From Mastigamoeba balamuthi (lineage: Eukaryota; Evosea; Mastigamoebida; Mastigamoebidae), in NCBI GenBank assembly GCA_902651635.1, contig CACRSC010001917.1:1043437-1107436 (forward strand): a DNA stretch of 64,000 bases. Direction: 5' to 3'. A model generated the notes under the pieces. That model saw only the letters and a program-made list of their open reading frames with translations, made no database searches and was not told the DNA's origin. This document shows, in pieces, positions 39,881 to 49,673 of the stretch (the stretch's first letter is position 1; the number at the start of each line of letters is the position of its first letter). The position numbers and the translations under genes were made by a program.

Positions 39881-40084
39881 GGCTTCTTCTGAAGGTTAAG
39901 GTCAGAAAAAAGGAGAAGAGACAAAAAAAAGAAGAGACGTGCTATCTGGCTCAACAATCTGCTTGGACAGGACCACAGCTGCTGCAGCCACAGCTCTGGC
40001 AGCTTGCGTGACCTCTTTTTGTGTATGCTGTGAGTTTCTCCTTTGTGAGCACCTATTTATAGATACCAGCTCTCTTTTTGAAAA

Positions 40085-40290
40085 GTGGCACATGAGCGTG
40101 GGGCGTTTGTCATACCTTGGGGAGCCATAGGTAAGAGGAGGTCGATGGCAATGTGAATGTCCTTACTGTGGTTGAAGGTGCGCAGCGAGTAGCCAGTGTT
40201 AGTGTCCACCTTGAGGAGGAAGCACTGCAGGAGTAAACAGATTGTGCACACGTCGAACTTCTTCTTGATCGATGGTACGTGGACTGTTCC
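40085..40290 (-). pseudogene. Weak gene remnant near virus-host junction
   Basis: A short stretch reads as protein-like sequence with LLLQCFLLKVDTNTGYS and IHIAIDLLLP. It has no start and no clear partner in the block. It may be the last trace of viral DNA before the junction. Confidence 0.25.
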
Positions 40291-40377
40291 TGGGAGAGAG
40301 TGGTAGTATTGTTTGTTGAAATATACTTTATTTTAATAGTTTATTTTTCAAACTTTCATAACATTTAAATTATGGGA
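40291..40377. other. AT-rich virus-host junction
   Basis: About 80 bp of strongly AT-rich sequence lie between the last viral trace and the start of sequence shared with the promoter region of the second peptidase gene. No target-site duplication could be identified, because the other end of the virus block is outside the window. Confidence 0.4.
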
Positions 40378-42874
40378 GGAAGGGGTGGGGCAGAAAAGAC
40401 TCTAACACAAAAACAGAAGAAAATCCCTCCCACACCACTCCAAAGAGCTCCATCTGATTGCGGCGAAGCCCGGGCGATGCGCGGTGCCCATATAGTAAGA
40501 GCATCGGCTGTTCCACCGAGAGAGACTCTTCGCAATTTCACGCGAAGCAGGATAGAGCACCCATTGCGGCATCATAGCAACGAGTGATACGTCGTCAACA
40601 TCCGTGCGCGGAGCTAAGAGTGCACCACGGGTGCGCCCCCCGCGGGCACGCGGCCGGGGGCGGAGAGCGCGCACAGAGCGCACGCTCCCAGCACGAGAGC
40701 AACCACTGCGTGTGCGTTCATGCTGTGTGAAGGCTGTTGTTATAGACTGATACTGAACGTTGTCGAGCCCTTTTATCAGCTGCAGCGATGCGTCACGCAC
40801 GCCCACCGCCCCGAGAAGCTCAACGTCACGTTCATCGTGCACCCGGCGGGCAACCCGGCGCAGCGTCGCGGGTCGCTGCTGTACGCCGTGGGCGGCCCCG
40901 GGATGGTGGCGCACAAGTTCGCGCCGCAGATCCTGACGTGGACGCCGGCGCACGTGCTGGACTCGTTCGACATGGTGTTCTTCGACCAGCGCGGGATCGG
41001 GCTGTCGTGCGGCATCTGGTGCCCCAACGCCACCGCGTACTCGGGCGAGGTACAGTTCTCTCGCGTCTGGCTTCCGGTGTCTGGGGTGTGGTGTGGGTGC
41101 TTGCGCCGTGGGATTTGTTCAGTCTTCATGTGCACTTCTTCTTCACCGGTTTTTGCACCCCAAACGGGTTGTGCCCCAATAGAGTCATTCGCACACAGTC
41201 CGGTTTGCGCGTGAAAAAGGGACTTTTCAGTTTGCGCCGCACGCGCTCACGGCTCGCTATGCGCGCAACAGAGGGACATCATGTGGCAGACCAAGTGGCA
41301 GCGCGACGCCATCCTGCGTGACGCGCGGTTCTTCGCGGAGCAGTGCAAGCTCGAGGCGGCCGACAACGTCGTGGGCGACTGCATCGTCGGCTCGCAGCAG
41401 CCCATGATCGACCAGATCAACACCATGCTGCCCTTCCTCGGCACCAAGCAGGCCGTGGAGGACGTGTTCTCGTTCACGTCGCTGATCGACGGCCCGTTTT
41501 ACTTCTACGGGCACAGCTACGGCACGCAGTTCGGCAACGCGTACGCGCTGGCCCACGCGTCGCAGCTGCGCGGCCTGATCCTCGACTGCGCCGTCGACCT
41601 GACTGTCAACGACGCCGGGTTCTGGATGGACATGCAGTCTGCCATGATCAACAGCAGCGCCATCCTCCAGGACGCCTGCTTCCAGGACCCCGCGTGCCGT
41701 CGCGACCTCTGCTGGGGTGGCGAGTGCAAGTGGGCGTTCTCCAACGCGTTCGACGCGCTGAGGTACACCCCGGCGTCTGTGGGGTTCCCTCTGCCGACGG
41801 GCGAGATCGTGACGCGCAAGCTGTTCCTGAGCAAGGTGGAGTACTTTGCGATGGGCGCCATGTCGGACCCCAAGTCGCGTGCGAACCTTCTGCGCCTGAT
41901 CGCGGCAGGCGTCAGGGGCAACTGGCTGCCGATGCTGCGTACCATCTACTGGAATTCGTGGACCGACATCAACACGCTGGCCCCCTCTGTGGGGTCTGCT
42001 GACGGCGACGACTCGACCGGCTCCTACTGGGCAATCCTGTGCGCCATTCAACTTGGTTGATCTCTTTGTTCTCACACAGTTTCTCCCGTACAGTGGCTCT
42101 GACTACAGCTTCGACCTGACCCGCACGGGCACCACCAACCCCTGGATCAAGGGCCAGAGCTGGTTCGCCGCCACCTCGAGGACGAGCTGGATGCCGTACG
42201 CGAGCATCGGGATGTACGACCTCGTCATCGCGTTCCTGCAGTCCAACAACGTCCCCCGCACGCTGCCGCCTCCGCTCAAGGCCCCTGGGCTGCCTGTGCT
42301 GGTGATCACGAGCGACATGGACAACGCTGTGCCGTACAGCCACTCGGTGAACATCTGGAGCCGCCTGGACAACGGGTACCTGGTGGTGCGCCCCGGTGGC
42401 ATGCACACGCTGTGGGGCCACGGGTTCGAGTGTGTGGAGAACGCCGTGGACAAGCTGCTGTTCGACCGGATGACTCCGAGCGACCGCAAGGTGACGTGCC
42501 AGGTTCCCAAGGAGGCCATTGTCGCCCAGTACAAGCCCCTCGTTGAGCTCAACGTCTGGATGTACAAGAACCCCACGGACGCGCTCAAGGCCGTGGACTC
42601 GGAGATCCTGAGCACTCCGGAGATCGGGAGGTGGGACATGACGTACTCTGCCAATGTGGGGTGCTCGTTCGGAGGGTACGCGAGCCTGACGCCGGAGCTG
42701 GTGACGCTGGAGGACTGCCAGATGCTGCAGTACGGCATGTCGGTCAGCGGGACTGTGAGCTGGCCCGACAGCGACAGCTGCAACATCACCGGGACTGCGC
42801 ACGGCAGGTGGAACGGCCAGTTCTCGTACCTGCGCACCGGCGAGGACGTTGAGGTCCAGTGGTACTCTCTGTGA
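40378..42874 (+). CDS. S33/TAP-type serine peptidase, copy 1 with inverted 5' end
   Basis: Host gene. The coding exons would be 40720-41049, 41272-42038 and 42094-42874 (625 residues), with introns at the same places as copy 2. From CPNATAYSGE onward it matches copy 2 closely and keeps GGPG, GHSYG, the SDMDNAVP Asp loop and the GGMHTLWGH His. The 5' end differs: 40626-40799 is the reverse complement of copy 2's promoter and signal-peptide exon, and about 50 bp of exon 1 are lost. By chance the inverted DNA offers an ATG at 40720 in frame, but no signal peptide. The product, if made, would be cytosolic and N-terminally altered. Upstream 40378-40620 matches copy 2's upstream DNA. Confidence 0.7.
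40626..40799 (-). repeat. Inverted copy of promoter and signal-peptide exon
   Basis: These 174 bp are the reverse complement, with few changes, of 43833-44004 in the second peptidase copy. They carry the same TATA-like gataaaag, the start codon (minus strand, 40721) and a signal peptide (MNAHAVVALVLGACALCALS), now pointing left toward the viral block and ending after about 35 codons. Confidence 0.85.
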
Positions 42875-43562
42875 AGCCCTCTGGTCACAGCGCCTCTCTG
42901 CAGAACCACTCACGCATGGGCCAATACAAAGATAGTACAGACCTAATACATACTCCCGACCAAGCGAACCTTCAGCCCAACGGCGCACCACAATTGTGAT
43001 TCAGCTTCAGCCGTGGAGGAGTTGGGGGTGGGGGATCACCATCGGCGGCACAGTGATCATCCCGATCAAAGTGAGAGGTAGGAAGTTCACGAGCTCCATC
43101 TGAAGGAGTGATTTGTCTGCGCACCTACATCAATTACTTCCTCGTGCGAAGGTCTGGTGTTTCGGTGTCTACCGCGATGAACCTAGGTGTTGCCTTGCGG
43201 CGACCCTGCTGATAAGACCCCGAATCGAGAACACACGGAAATGTGGTAAGTGGTTTTCGGCGATCCATTTTCTTCGATTCTTTCTACCCACAGCTATGTC
43301 AGCGTCGGTTTGTGTGCTAGTCCGAGGGGAGTAGACCCAATATCACTAACAGAGGTGCAGTGCCATGTCTGCGAGCAGGACTTCCAGTGACTAGATGTAC
43401 ACTTTGCATCCCTTTTCTTAACTAACACTCCACCACGGTGGTACGACTGATTTTAAAAGCTGTCTTCGACCACAAGTCCCATATGAAACATATTCAAGGA
43501 ATGCCAATCAAAGCGCGAGCCGCGGGGGCTGCTCGCATGGCGTCTTTTCGCCGACAATCAGT
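42875..43562. other. Intergenic DNA between peptidase copies
   Basis: No gene supported. It holds the 3' flank of copy 1 and unrelated moderately AT-rich DNA up to the start of the duplicated promoter region. Confidence 0.45.
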
Positions 43563-43850
43563 CGCCCCGAAAAAGACTCCAACATAAAAACAGAAGAAAA
43601 TTCCCTCCCACACCACTTCAAAGAGCTCCATCTGAATGCGGCGAAGCCCGGGCGATGCGCGGTGCCCATATAGTCGAAGCATCGGCTGTTCCGTAGAGAT
43701 ACTCTTCGCAATTTCACGTGAAGCAGGATAGAGCACCCATTGCGGCATCATATCAACGAGTAATACGTCGTCAACATCCGTGCGCGGAGTGAAGAGTGCA
43801 CCTCGATTACTTAGGGAGGCAGTTGCACGTCAGCGTGACGCATCGCTGCA
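43563..43850 (+). promoter_or_regulatory. Duplicated promoter region of peptidase copy 2
   Basis: About 240 bp (43563-43803) match 40378-40620 upstream of copy 1. A TATA-like gataaaag at 43853-43860 lies about 50 bp before the start codon of copy 2. Short reading frames on the minus strand here are shared by both copies but have no other support. Confidence 0.5.
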
Positions 43851-43909
43851 GCTGATAAAAGGGCTCGACAACGTTCAGTATTAGTCTATAACAACAGCCT
43901 TCGCACAGC

Positions 43910-46108
43910 ATGAACACACACGCAGTGGTTGCTCTCGTTCTGGGAGCGTGCGCTCTGTGCGCTCTCTCCGCCCCCGGCCGCGTGCCCGCGGGAGCACACC
44001 CGTGCTTCGACAGTTTCTGGTGCTACTCGCTCGCCGTCCCGCTGGACCACTGGGACGCCCACCGCCCCGAGAAGCTCAACGTCACGTTCATCGTGCACCC
44101 GGCGGGCAACCCGGCGCAGCGTCGCGGGTCGCTGCTGTACGCCGTGGGCGGCCCCGGGATGGTGGCGCACAAGTTCGCGCCGCAGATCCTGACGTGGACG
44201 CCGGCGCACGTGCTGGACTCGTTCGACATGGTGTTCTTCGACCAGCGCGGGATCGGGCTGTCGTGCGGCATCTGGTGCCCCAACGCCACCGCGTACTCGG
44301 GCGAGGTACAGTTCCCACCACCAACGGGGGCTCCGGAGGAGAGGGGTTCTCGGCATTTTGTAGTTTGTTGGGCCTTAATGTGCACTTTTCCTCAATGCCC
44401 GTTCGAGTATCTGGGGTCTCTTCGGGGGGGAAGGAGGCTCCTCACAGTCCCCATTGAACGTTCCCACACGCGCTCACGCTCCACGGTGCGCGCAACAGAG
44501 GGACATCATGTGGGCGACCCAGCAGCAGCGCGACCGCATCCTGAGCGACGCGCGGTTCTTCGCGGAGCAGTGCAAGCTCGAGGCGGCCGACAACGTCGTG
44601 GGCGACTGCATCATCGGCTCGCAGCAGCCCATGATCGACCAGATCAACACCATGCTGCCCTTCCTCGGCACCAAGCAGGCTGTGGAGGACGTGTTCTCGT
44701 TCACGTCGCTGATCGACGGCCCGTTCTACTTCTACGGGCACAGCTACGGCACGCAGTTCGGCAACGCGTACGCGCTGGCCCACGCGTCGCAGCTGCGCGG
44801 CCTGATCCTCGACTGCGCCGTCGACCTGACTGTCAACGACGCCGGGTTCTGGATGGACATGCAGGCAGCCATGATCAACAGCAGCGCCATCCTCCAGGAC
44901 GCCTGCTACCAGGACCCCGCGTGCCGTCGCGACCTCTGCTGGGGCGGCGACTGCACCTACGCTTTCTCCAACGCGTTCGACGCGCTGAGGTACACTCCGG
45001 CGTCTGTGGGGTTCCCTCTGCCGACGGGCGAGATCGTGACGCGCAAGCTGTTCCTGAGCAAGGTGGAGTACTTCGCGATGGGCGCCATGTCGGACCCCAA
45101 GTCGCGTGCGAACCTGCTGCGCCTGATCGCGGCAGGCGTCAGGGGCAACTGGCTGCCGATGCTGCGCAGCATCTACTGGTCGTCGTGGACCGACATCAAC
45201 ACGTTGGCCCCCTCTGTGGGGTCTGCCGACGGCGATGACTCGACCGGCTCCTACTGGGCAATCCTGTGCGCCTCTTTTTCTCTATCAGCAAGAGCTAACG
45301 GTATTATTTATGTATTCTGGGGCGTAGTGGCTCTGACTACAGCTTCGACCTGACCCGCACGGGCACCACCAACCCCTGGATCAAGGGCCAGAGCTGGTTC
45401 TCCGCCACCTCGAGGAGCAGCAACATGCCGTACGCGAGCATCGGGATGTATGACCTCGTCATCGCGTTCCTGCAGTCCAACAACGTCCCCCGCACGCTGC
45501 CGCCCCCGCTCAAGGCCCCCGGGCTGCCTGTGCTGGTGATCACGAGCGACATGGACAACGCGGTGCCGTACAGCCACTCGGTGAACATCTGGAGCCGCCT
45601 GGACAACGGGTACCTGGTGGTGCGCCCCGGTGGCATGCACACGCTGTGGGGCCACGGGTTCGAGTGTGTCGAGAACGCCGTGGACAAGCTGCTGTTCGAC
45701 CGGATGACTCCGAGCGACCGCAAGGTGACGTGCCAGGTTCCCAAGGAGGCCATTGTCGCCCAGTACAAGCCCCTCGTGGAGACCAGCGTCTGGGCGTACC
45801 AGACCCCGAAGGACGCGCTCAAGGCCGTAGACTCGGAGATCCTGAGCACGCCGGAGATCGGGAAGTGGGACATGACGTACTCTGCCAATGTGGGGTGCTC
45901 GTTCGGAGGGTACGCGAGCCTGACTCCGGAGCTGGTGACGCTGGAGGACTGCCAGATGCTGCAGTACGGCTTGACCATCACCGGGACCGTGAGCTGGCCC
46001 GACAGCGACAGCTGCAACATCACCGGGACTGCGCACGGCAGGTGGAACGGCCAGTTCTCGTACCTGAGGACCGGCGCAGACGCCGAGCTCCAGTGGAGTG
46101 CTCTGTGA
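43910..46108 (+). CDS. Secreted S33/TAP-type serine peptidase, copy 2
   Basis: Host gene with exons 43910-44305, 44499-45265 and 45328-46108, 647 residues. Residues 1-20 are a signal peptide. The alpha/beta hydrolase fold shows the oxyanion-hole GGPG (about 82), the nucleophile elbow GHSYG (about 213), and in the TAP-like C-terminal domain the Asp loop SDMDNAVP (about 460) and GGMHTLWGH (about 488). Family members (Streptomyces tripeptidyl aminopeptidase, MEROPS S33) remove N-terminal peptides outside the cell, so a digestive or lysosomal role is likely. Introns are GT..AG (193 and 62 bp). It is the intact partner of the tandem pair; the coding parts are closely alike, so duplication is recent. 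Confidence 0.85.
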
Positions 46109-46145
46109 CACCACTCACCACTCATTGCATGAACAAAAAGAAAAA

Positions 46146-46227
46146 TGTGTTCGAAGGGATTCGAACCCTCGCCTCCGAAGAGAACACCACCTCAAGGTGC
46201 CGCCTTAGACCGCTCGGCCACGAACAC
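46146..46227 (-). tRNA. tRNA-Leu, anticodon GAG
   Basis: 82 nt, intronless. The acceptor stem GTGTTCG/CGAACAC pairs fully with discriminator A. The D arm begins GGCCGAGCGG, and the anticodon stem GCACC/GGTGT holds the loop TTGAGGT (anticodon GAG, codon CUC). The long variable arm TCTCTTCGGAGGC is typical of leucine tRNAs, and the T arm has GGGTTCGAATCCC. The body closely resembles eukaryotic tRNA-Leu(AAG). Internal A and B boxes look intact. A G34 in this box is unusual in eukaryotes. Confidence 0.9.
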
Positions 46228-46284
46228 TTACATGTTAGTTGATGTTTCACAACGTCATTTCGATAGCTGAGCATCGCTTCCACA

Positions 46285-49200
46285 TCAGTACATTGCCTCA
46301 ACTCCGAAGTTCTTCACGTGCTCCTGCTGGTCCTTCTCCACCTGCCTCCTCTTGACCGCCGCAGTCTTGAGGCTGCCCGAGAGCAGCGTGTCCTTGGTCA
46401 TGGAGAGCGCCTTGAACAGCGCCTTGGCCGTGGCGTCGCCCGACGCCGTCCTCGTGCTCTCGCGGGCCAGCAGCAGCTGCGACTCGAGCGGCTGCACGCC
46501 CTCGCGCATGAAGCTGTAGTACTCCTCCATCTGCACGTCCGTCTTGGCCGCCCTCTTGAGCGTCGTCCCCGTGTTGCGTAGCAGCTCGAGGGCCGTGTTC
46601 CACTCGTGCTTGGTCGCGAGCCTCGACGCCGCGTGCAGCGCGTAGAGCCCGACGATCGCGACGTTGACGCTCTCCTCGGCGGCCGAGCGCGCGCGGGTGG
46701 CCTGCCACTGCTCGGTGATGACGCGCATGCACTTCATGCCGTTGGGCCTCGTGTACGAGACCTGCACCTGGAAGGGCACGGTCTTGGGCATGCCCTCGAG
46801 CTGCTCCTTGGACAGCCCCGGCCGCACGCGGCACAGTATGGGCAGGTCCATCTGCGCGAGCGCGTTTCCCACCATGACGCCCGGGAGAGGCCCCACGGGC
46901 CCGCGGGCGCTCTTGGAGGCCTCGGGGGCCTTGGGCACCGCAGCGGCGGCGGCCTCGGCCGGGGCCTCGTCGGCGAGGGCGGCCTTGGCGGCGTCCGAGC
47001 GCAGCTGCTTGCGCAGCTCCTCCATCTGCGCCTTGGCGGCCTTGGCGGCCTCGTAGTCCTCCTTGGCGATGGCGGCGTCCTTGTCCTTCTCCGCGGCCGC
47101 CAGCCTCTCGCAGACGGCCAGGTCCTCCTTGATCGCCTTGGCCTTGTCGAAGTCCTCGTCGGACACGGCGGCCGCCTTGGCCCGCTCGAGGGCCGACGCG
47201 AGCTTCTGCGTCGGGGAGAGGGCGGCGGCCGCTGCCTTCTCGCGGCGCGTGGCGCTGGCGGCAGAGCCCGCGGCGCCCGAGCGCGAGGTCACGCGGACCT
47301 CCTGGTCGACGGCCTCGACCAGCGGGTGCAGGACCAGCGCCACGCGGACGTCGGTGGCGATGACGGGGTTCTGGTGTATCGCGCGGATCTGGCGGACGAG
47401 CTCGAGCGGGTTGACGATCGTGACGGTGCCGTGCGTGGCGCTGGCGCAGCGGCCCAGCACGTCGAGGGCCACGTCGCAGCGGGTCGAGTCGACGGCCTGC
47501 CCGTGCCCCGAGTCCTGGTTCTCGAGCCCGACGATGCTGATGGTCGTGTTGCCCTCGAGCGCCTTCTCGCCGATGCGCTGGTAGAACTGCGCCGCCTCCT
47601 CGCGCTGCGCCCTCGTGTCGGCCTCGAGCGCCCCGAGCCCCGTGTTGCTCAGCCCGTCGGTCAGGATCACGATCTCCGAGCGCGAGTTGGCCGCGGCGCA
47701 GGCGGCGACGGCGATGACGAGGGCGGGCCCCAGCGCGGTGGCCCCTCCCTCCTCAAGGGCCACGACGCGCTTCGAGAGGGCGTCGCGCGTGCGCGAGATG
47801 GGCAGCGCGGTCGCCTGGCCGCCCGTCATCGTCGCGCCGTGCGACCAGAGGTCCTCGTAGTTGTGCAGCCTGTCGCCCGCGACGACCTCCTCGTCGCGCG
47901 AGACGCCGTCGCCGATGACGGTGACCTCGTTGCTGAACGTCAGCAGGAGGACCTTCTTCTCGGGCTGCGTGCGCTGCAGGCGCTCGAGGTGCGCGTCGAC
48001 GGCGGCCTTGACGCACTGCAGCCTGCTGACGTGCGAGCCGTCCTTGTCGCCGCCGCCCCCCGTGCGGGCCCGCGTCCACTCGGCCTGGATCTGCGGCACC
48101 TCCGTCGTCACGCACATCGAGCCGCTGATGTCGATGCAGAACACCATCAGGCTGTTGCTCTCCCCGCTCGTCGCCGGCGCCGGCGCGATCATGTAGTCGT
48201 ACGCAGCGGTCGCGGGGACCTCGTCGGCCCCCGACTCGTTGCGCTCGCCGCACATCTCGCACCGCCACGAGCCGTCCCCGCTGCCCGCGGCGCCGCCCCT
48301 CTGCGTCAGCGCGGCCCCGCACGCCGCGCACAGCACGGGGTCACCCGTCAGCAGCGGCGCCGCGCTGGCCAGCGACCCGAGGTCGACGAGGACCACGTTT
48401 GTCGACGCCACGGGCACGAGCCGCGTCTTCCTCTTGCCCTTGGCCCTCTCTGCCTTGGGCCTCTCCTTGTCGTCCCTGGCCCTGTCCTTGCCCCCGAACA
48501 GCCGCGACAGGAGCCCGCTCTTGCGCGACGCGGGCGGCGCGGCACGGGCCTCGCGGGTCCCGCGGGCGACGCGGACGGCGGTGAAGAAGGCCTGCTCGAC
48601 GTTGGAGCCCGTCTTGGCGCTGGTCTCGACAAAGGGGCAGCCCCACGTGCGCGCGAGCTCCGAGCCCTCGTAGTTGGAGACGGCGCGGCCGTCGTCGAGG
48701 TCCGTCTTGTTGCCGACGAGGACGATGGGCACGCGGTCCGAGTCGCGCACGCGCATCAGCTGCTCGCGCATCATCGGGACCGCCTCGAACGACGACCTGG
48801 ACGTGACGCTGTAGACGAGGATGTACGTGTCGCCGACCCTCATGTACTGGTCCCGCATGGCGCTGTACTCTGCGCGGGGGGGGGGGGTGTCAGATCGGCC
48901 CCCAGAGCCTCAGTGCTGGCTCGCACCCTCCTGCCCTGCCGTGTCCAGGATGTCGAGAAGGCACGTCTCGTCGTCGACCACCATCTGCTTCCGCTGTTGT
49001 GTCCCGGCCCAGTGTGGGTTGGCCGCGGTGGGTGGATTATGGGAGGCATCTGAGAGGGGGGGGGGGCGCACATAGCTGTCCTCGATCGTAGGATCGTACG
49101 CGCACACAAAGAGGTTCTGGACCAGGCGGATCGTCAGGGCCGACTTGCCCACGCCACCGTCGCCCATCAGCACCACGCGGTACTCGCTGCACAGCCCCAC

Positions 49201-49408
49201 CCTGCGTGACGACGCAGAGGGCGCCGCAGCCCCTGCGACCTGTGGCCGCGGGTCCAGCCCGTCAGAGCAACGGCCACTACGGGTTTCACCGAGAAAACCG
49301 GGGGACCGGTGAGATCCGTACCGGGACGACGACGGGCTCCTCCTCCTCGACCTCCTCCATCTCGGGCTCGCCGTGCGACACGTGGAAAAATTGGCTGCCG
49401 AACTCCAT
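46285..49408 (-). CDS. Ras GTPase - zinc finger - vWA fusion protein
   Basis: Host gene. Exons 49200-49072, 48993-48927 and 48869-46285 are clear; a first exon starts at ATG 49408 ([12 protein letters not shown]) with an acidic extension, and its splice is ambiguous. The Ras domain has all boxes in normal order: [30 protein letters not shown] and ETSAK. A basic linker follows, then a Cys4 zinc finger (CAAC..CEMC, near 240), a vWA domain with MIDAS DISGS (near 312), two UVR-like coiled-coil motifs (about 640-690) and a C-terminal beta/helical domain. Zinc finger plus vWA recalls Sec23/24 layout. Dictyostelium has Ras-vWA proteins with permuted Ras domains; this one is not permuted. Likely a signalling scaffold. 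About 960 residues. Confidence 0.85.
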
Positions 49409-49673
49409 GGTGTGTGCCCTGGCTGTGTGCCAACTGTTAAGGGAATGAGGAACGATCGGCGGGTCCCGGATTTTTACCGTCGTCTGATGAGAAATCGGCG
49501 TTCACTTAACGGCGGGGTTGTACGAAGACGATATGAACGATTGGAAGGGTAGGGCGGGGAACACAACACGCAGAGACGCGGAGTAGAGCGAACGAGAGAT
49601 CTCTTTGGTTCGTTTACTGTTACAGACGTATTGAGTAGTACCAGAGGCCCCAGACCTAGCTAAGACTCTGTGC
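49409..49673. other. Intergenic DNA
   Basis: No gene supported. It is the probable promoter of the Ras-vWA gene (minus) and the 3' flank of the RhoGAP gene; no motif stands out. Confidence 0.4.

Larger units (their letters stand above)
1..40290. mobile_element. Endogenous Nucleocytoviricota-like DNA virus block (fossil)
   Basis: Compact, mostly intron-poor small genes on both strands include a primase, a D5-type SF3 helicase, an A32-like packaging ATPase, a VLTF3-like factor and a RuvC-like resolvase. That combination is characteristic of Nucleocytoviricota. The span, near 40 kb, is the size range of the small mriyavirus/yaravirus group, but no DNA polymerase or certain capsid gene was found, so the family is open. 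The block starts left of the window and ends between 39.9 and 40.36 kb, where duplicated host promoter sequence begins. It looks broken in roughly ten places, with two large insertions, while many small genes look whole. This suggests decay of moderate age. Confidence 0.82.

Noticed and set aside
43494-43751. Minus-strand frame beginning MMPQWVLYPASREIAK shared with 40402-40620
   Set aside because: Present in both duplicated promoter regions but diverges in frame between copies and has no motif; conservation is explained by recent duplication.
46606-49053. 815-residue open frame on the plus strand
   Set aside because: It is the complement of the Ras-vWA gene. High GC at third codon positions keeps the opposite strand open; the product is low-complexity Arg/Gly/Leu-rich and has no domain.
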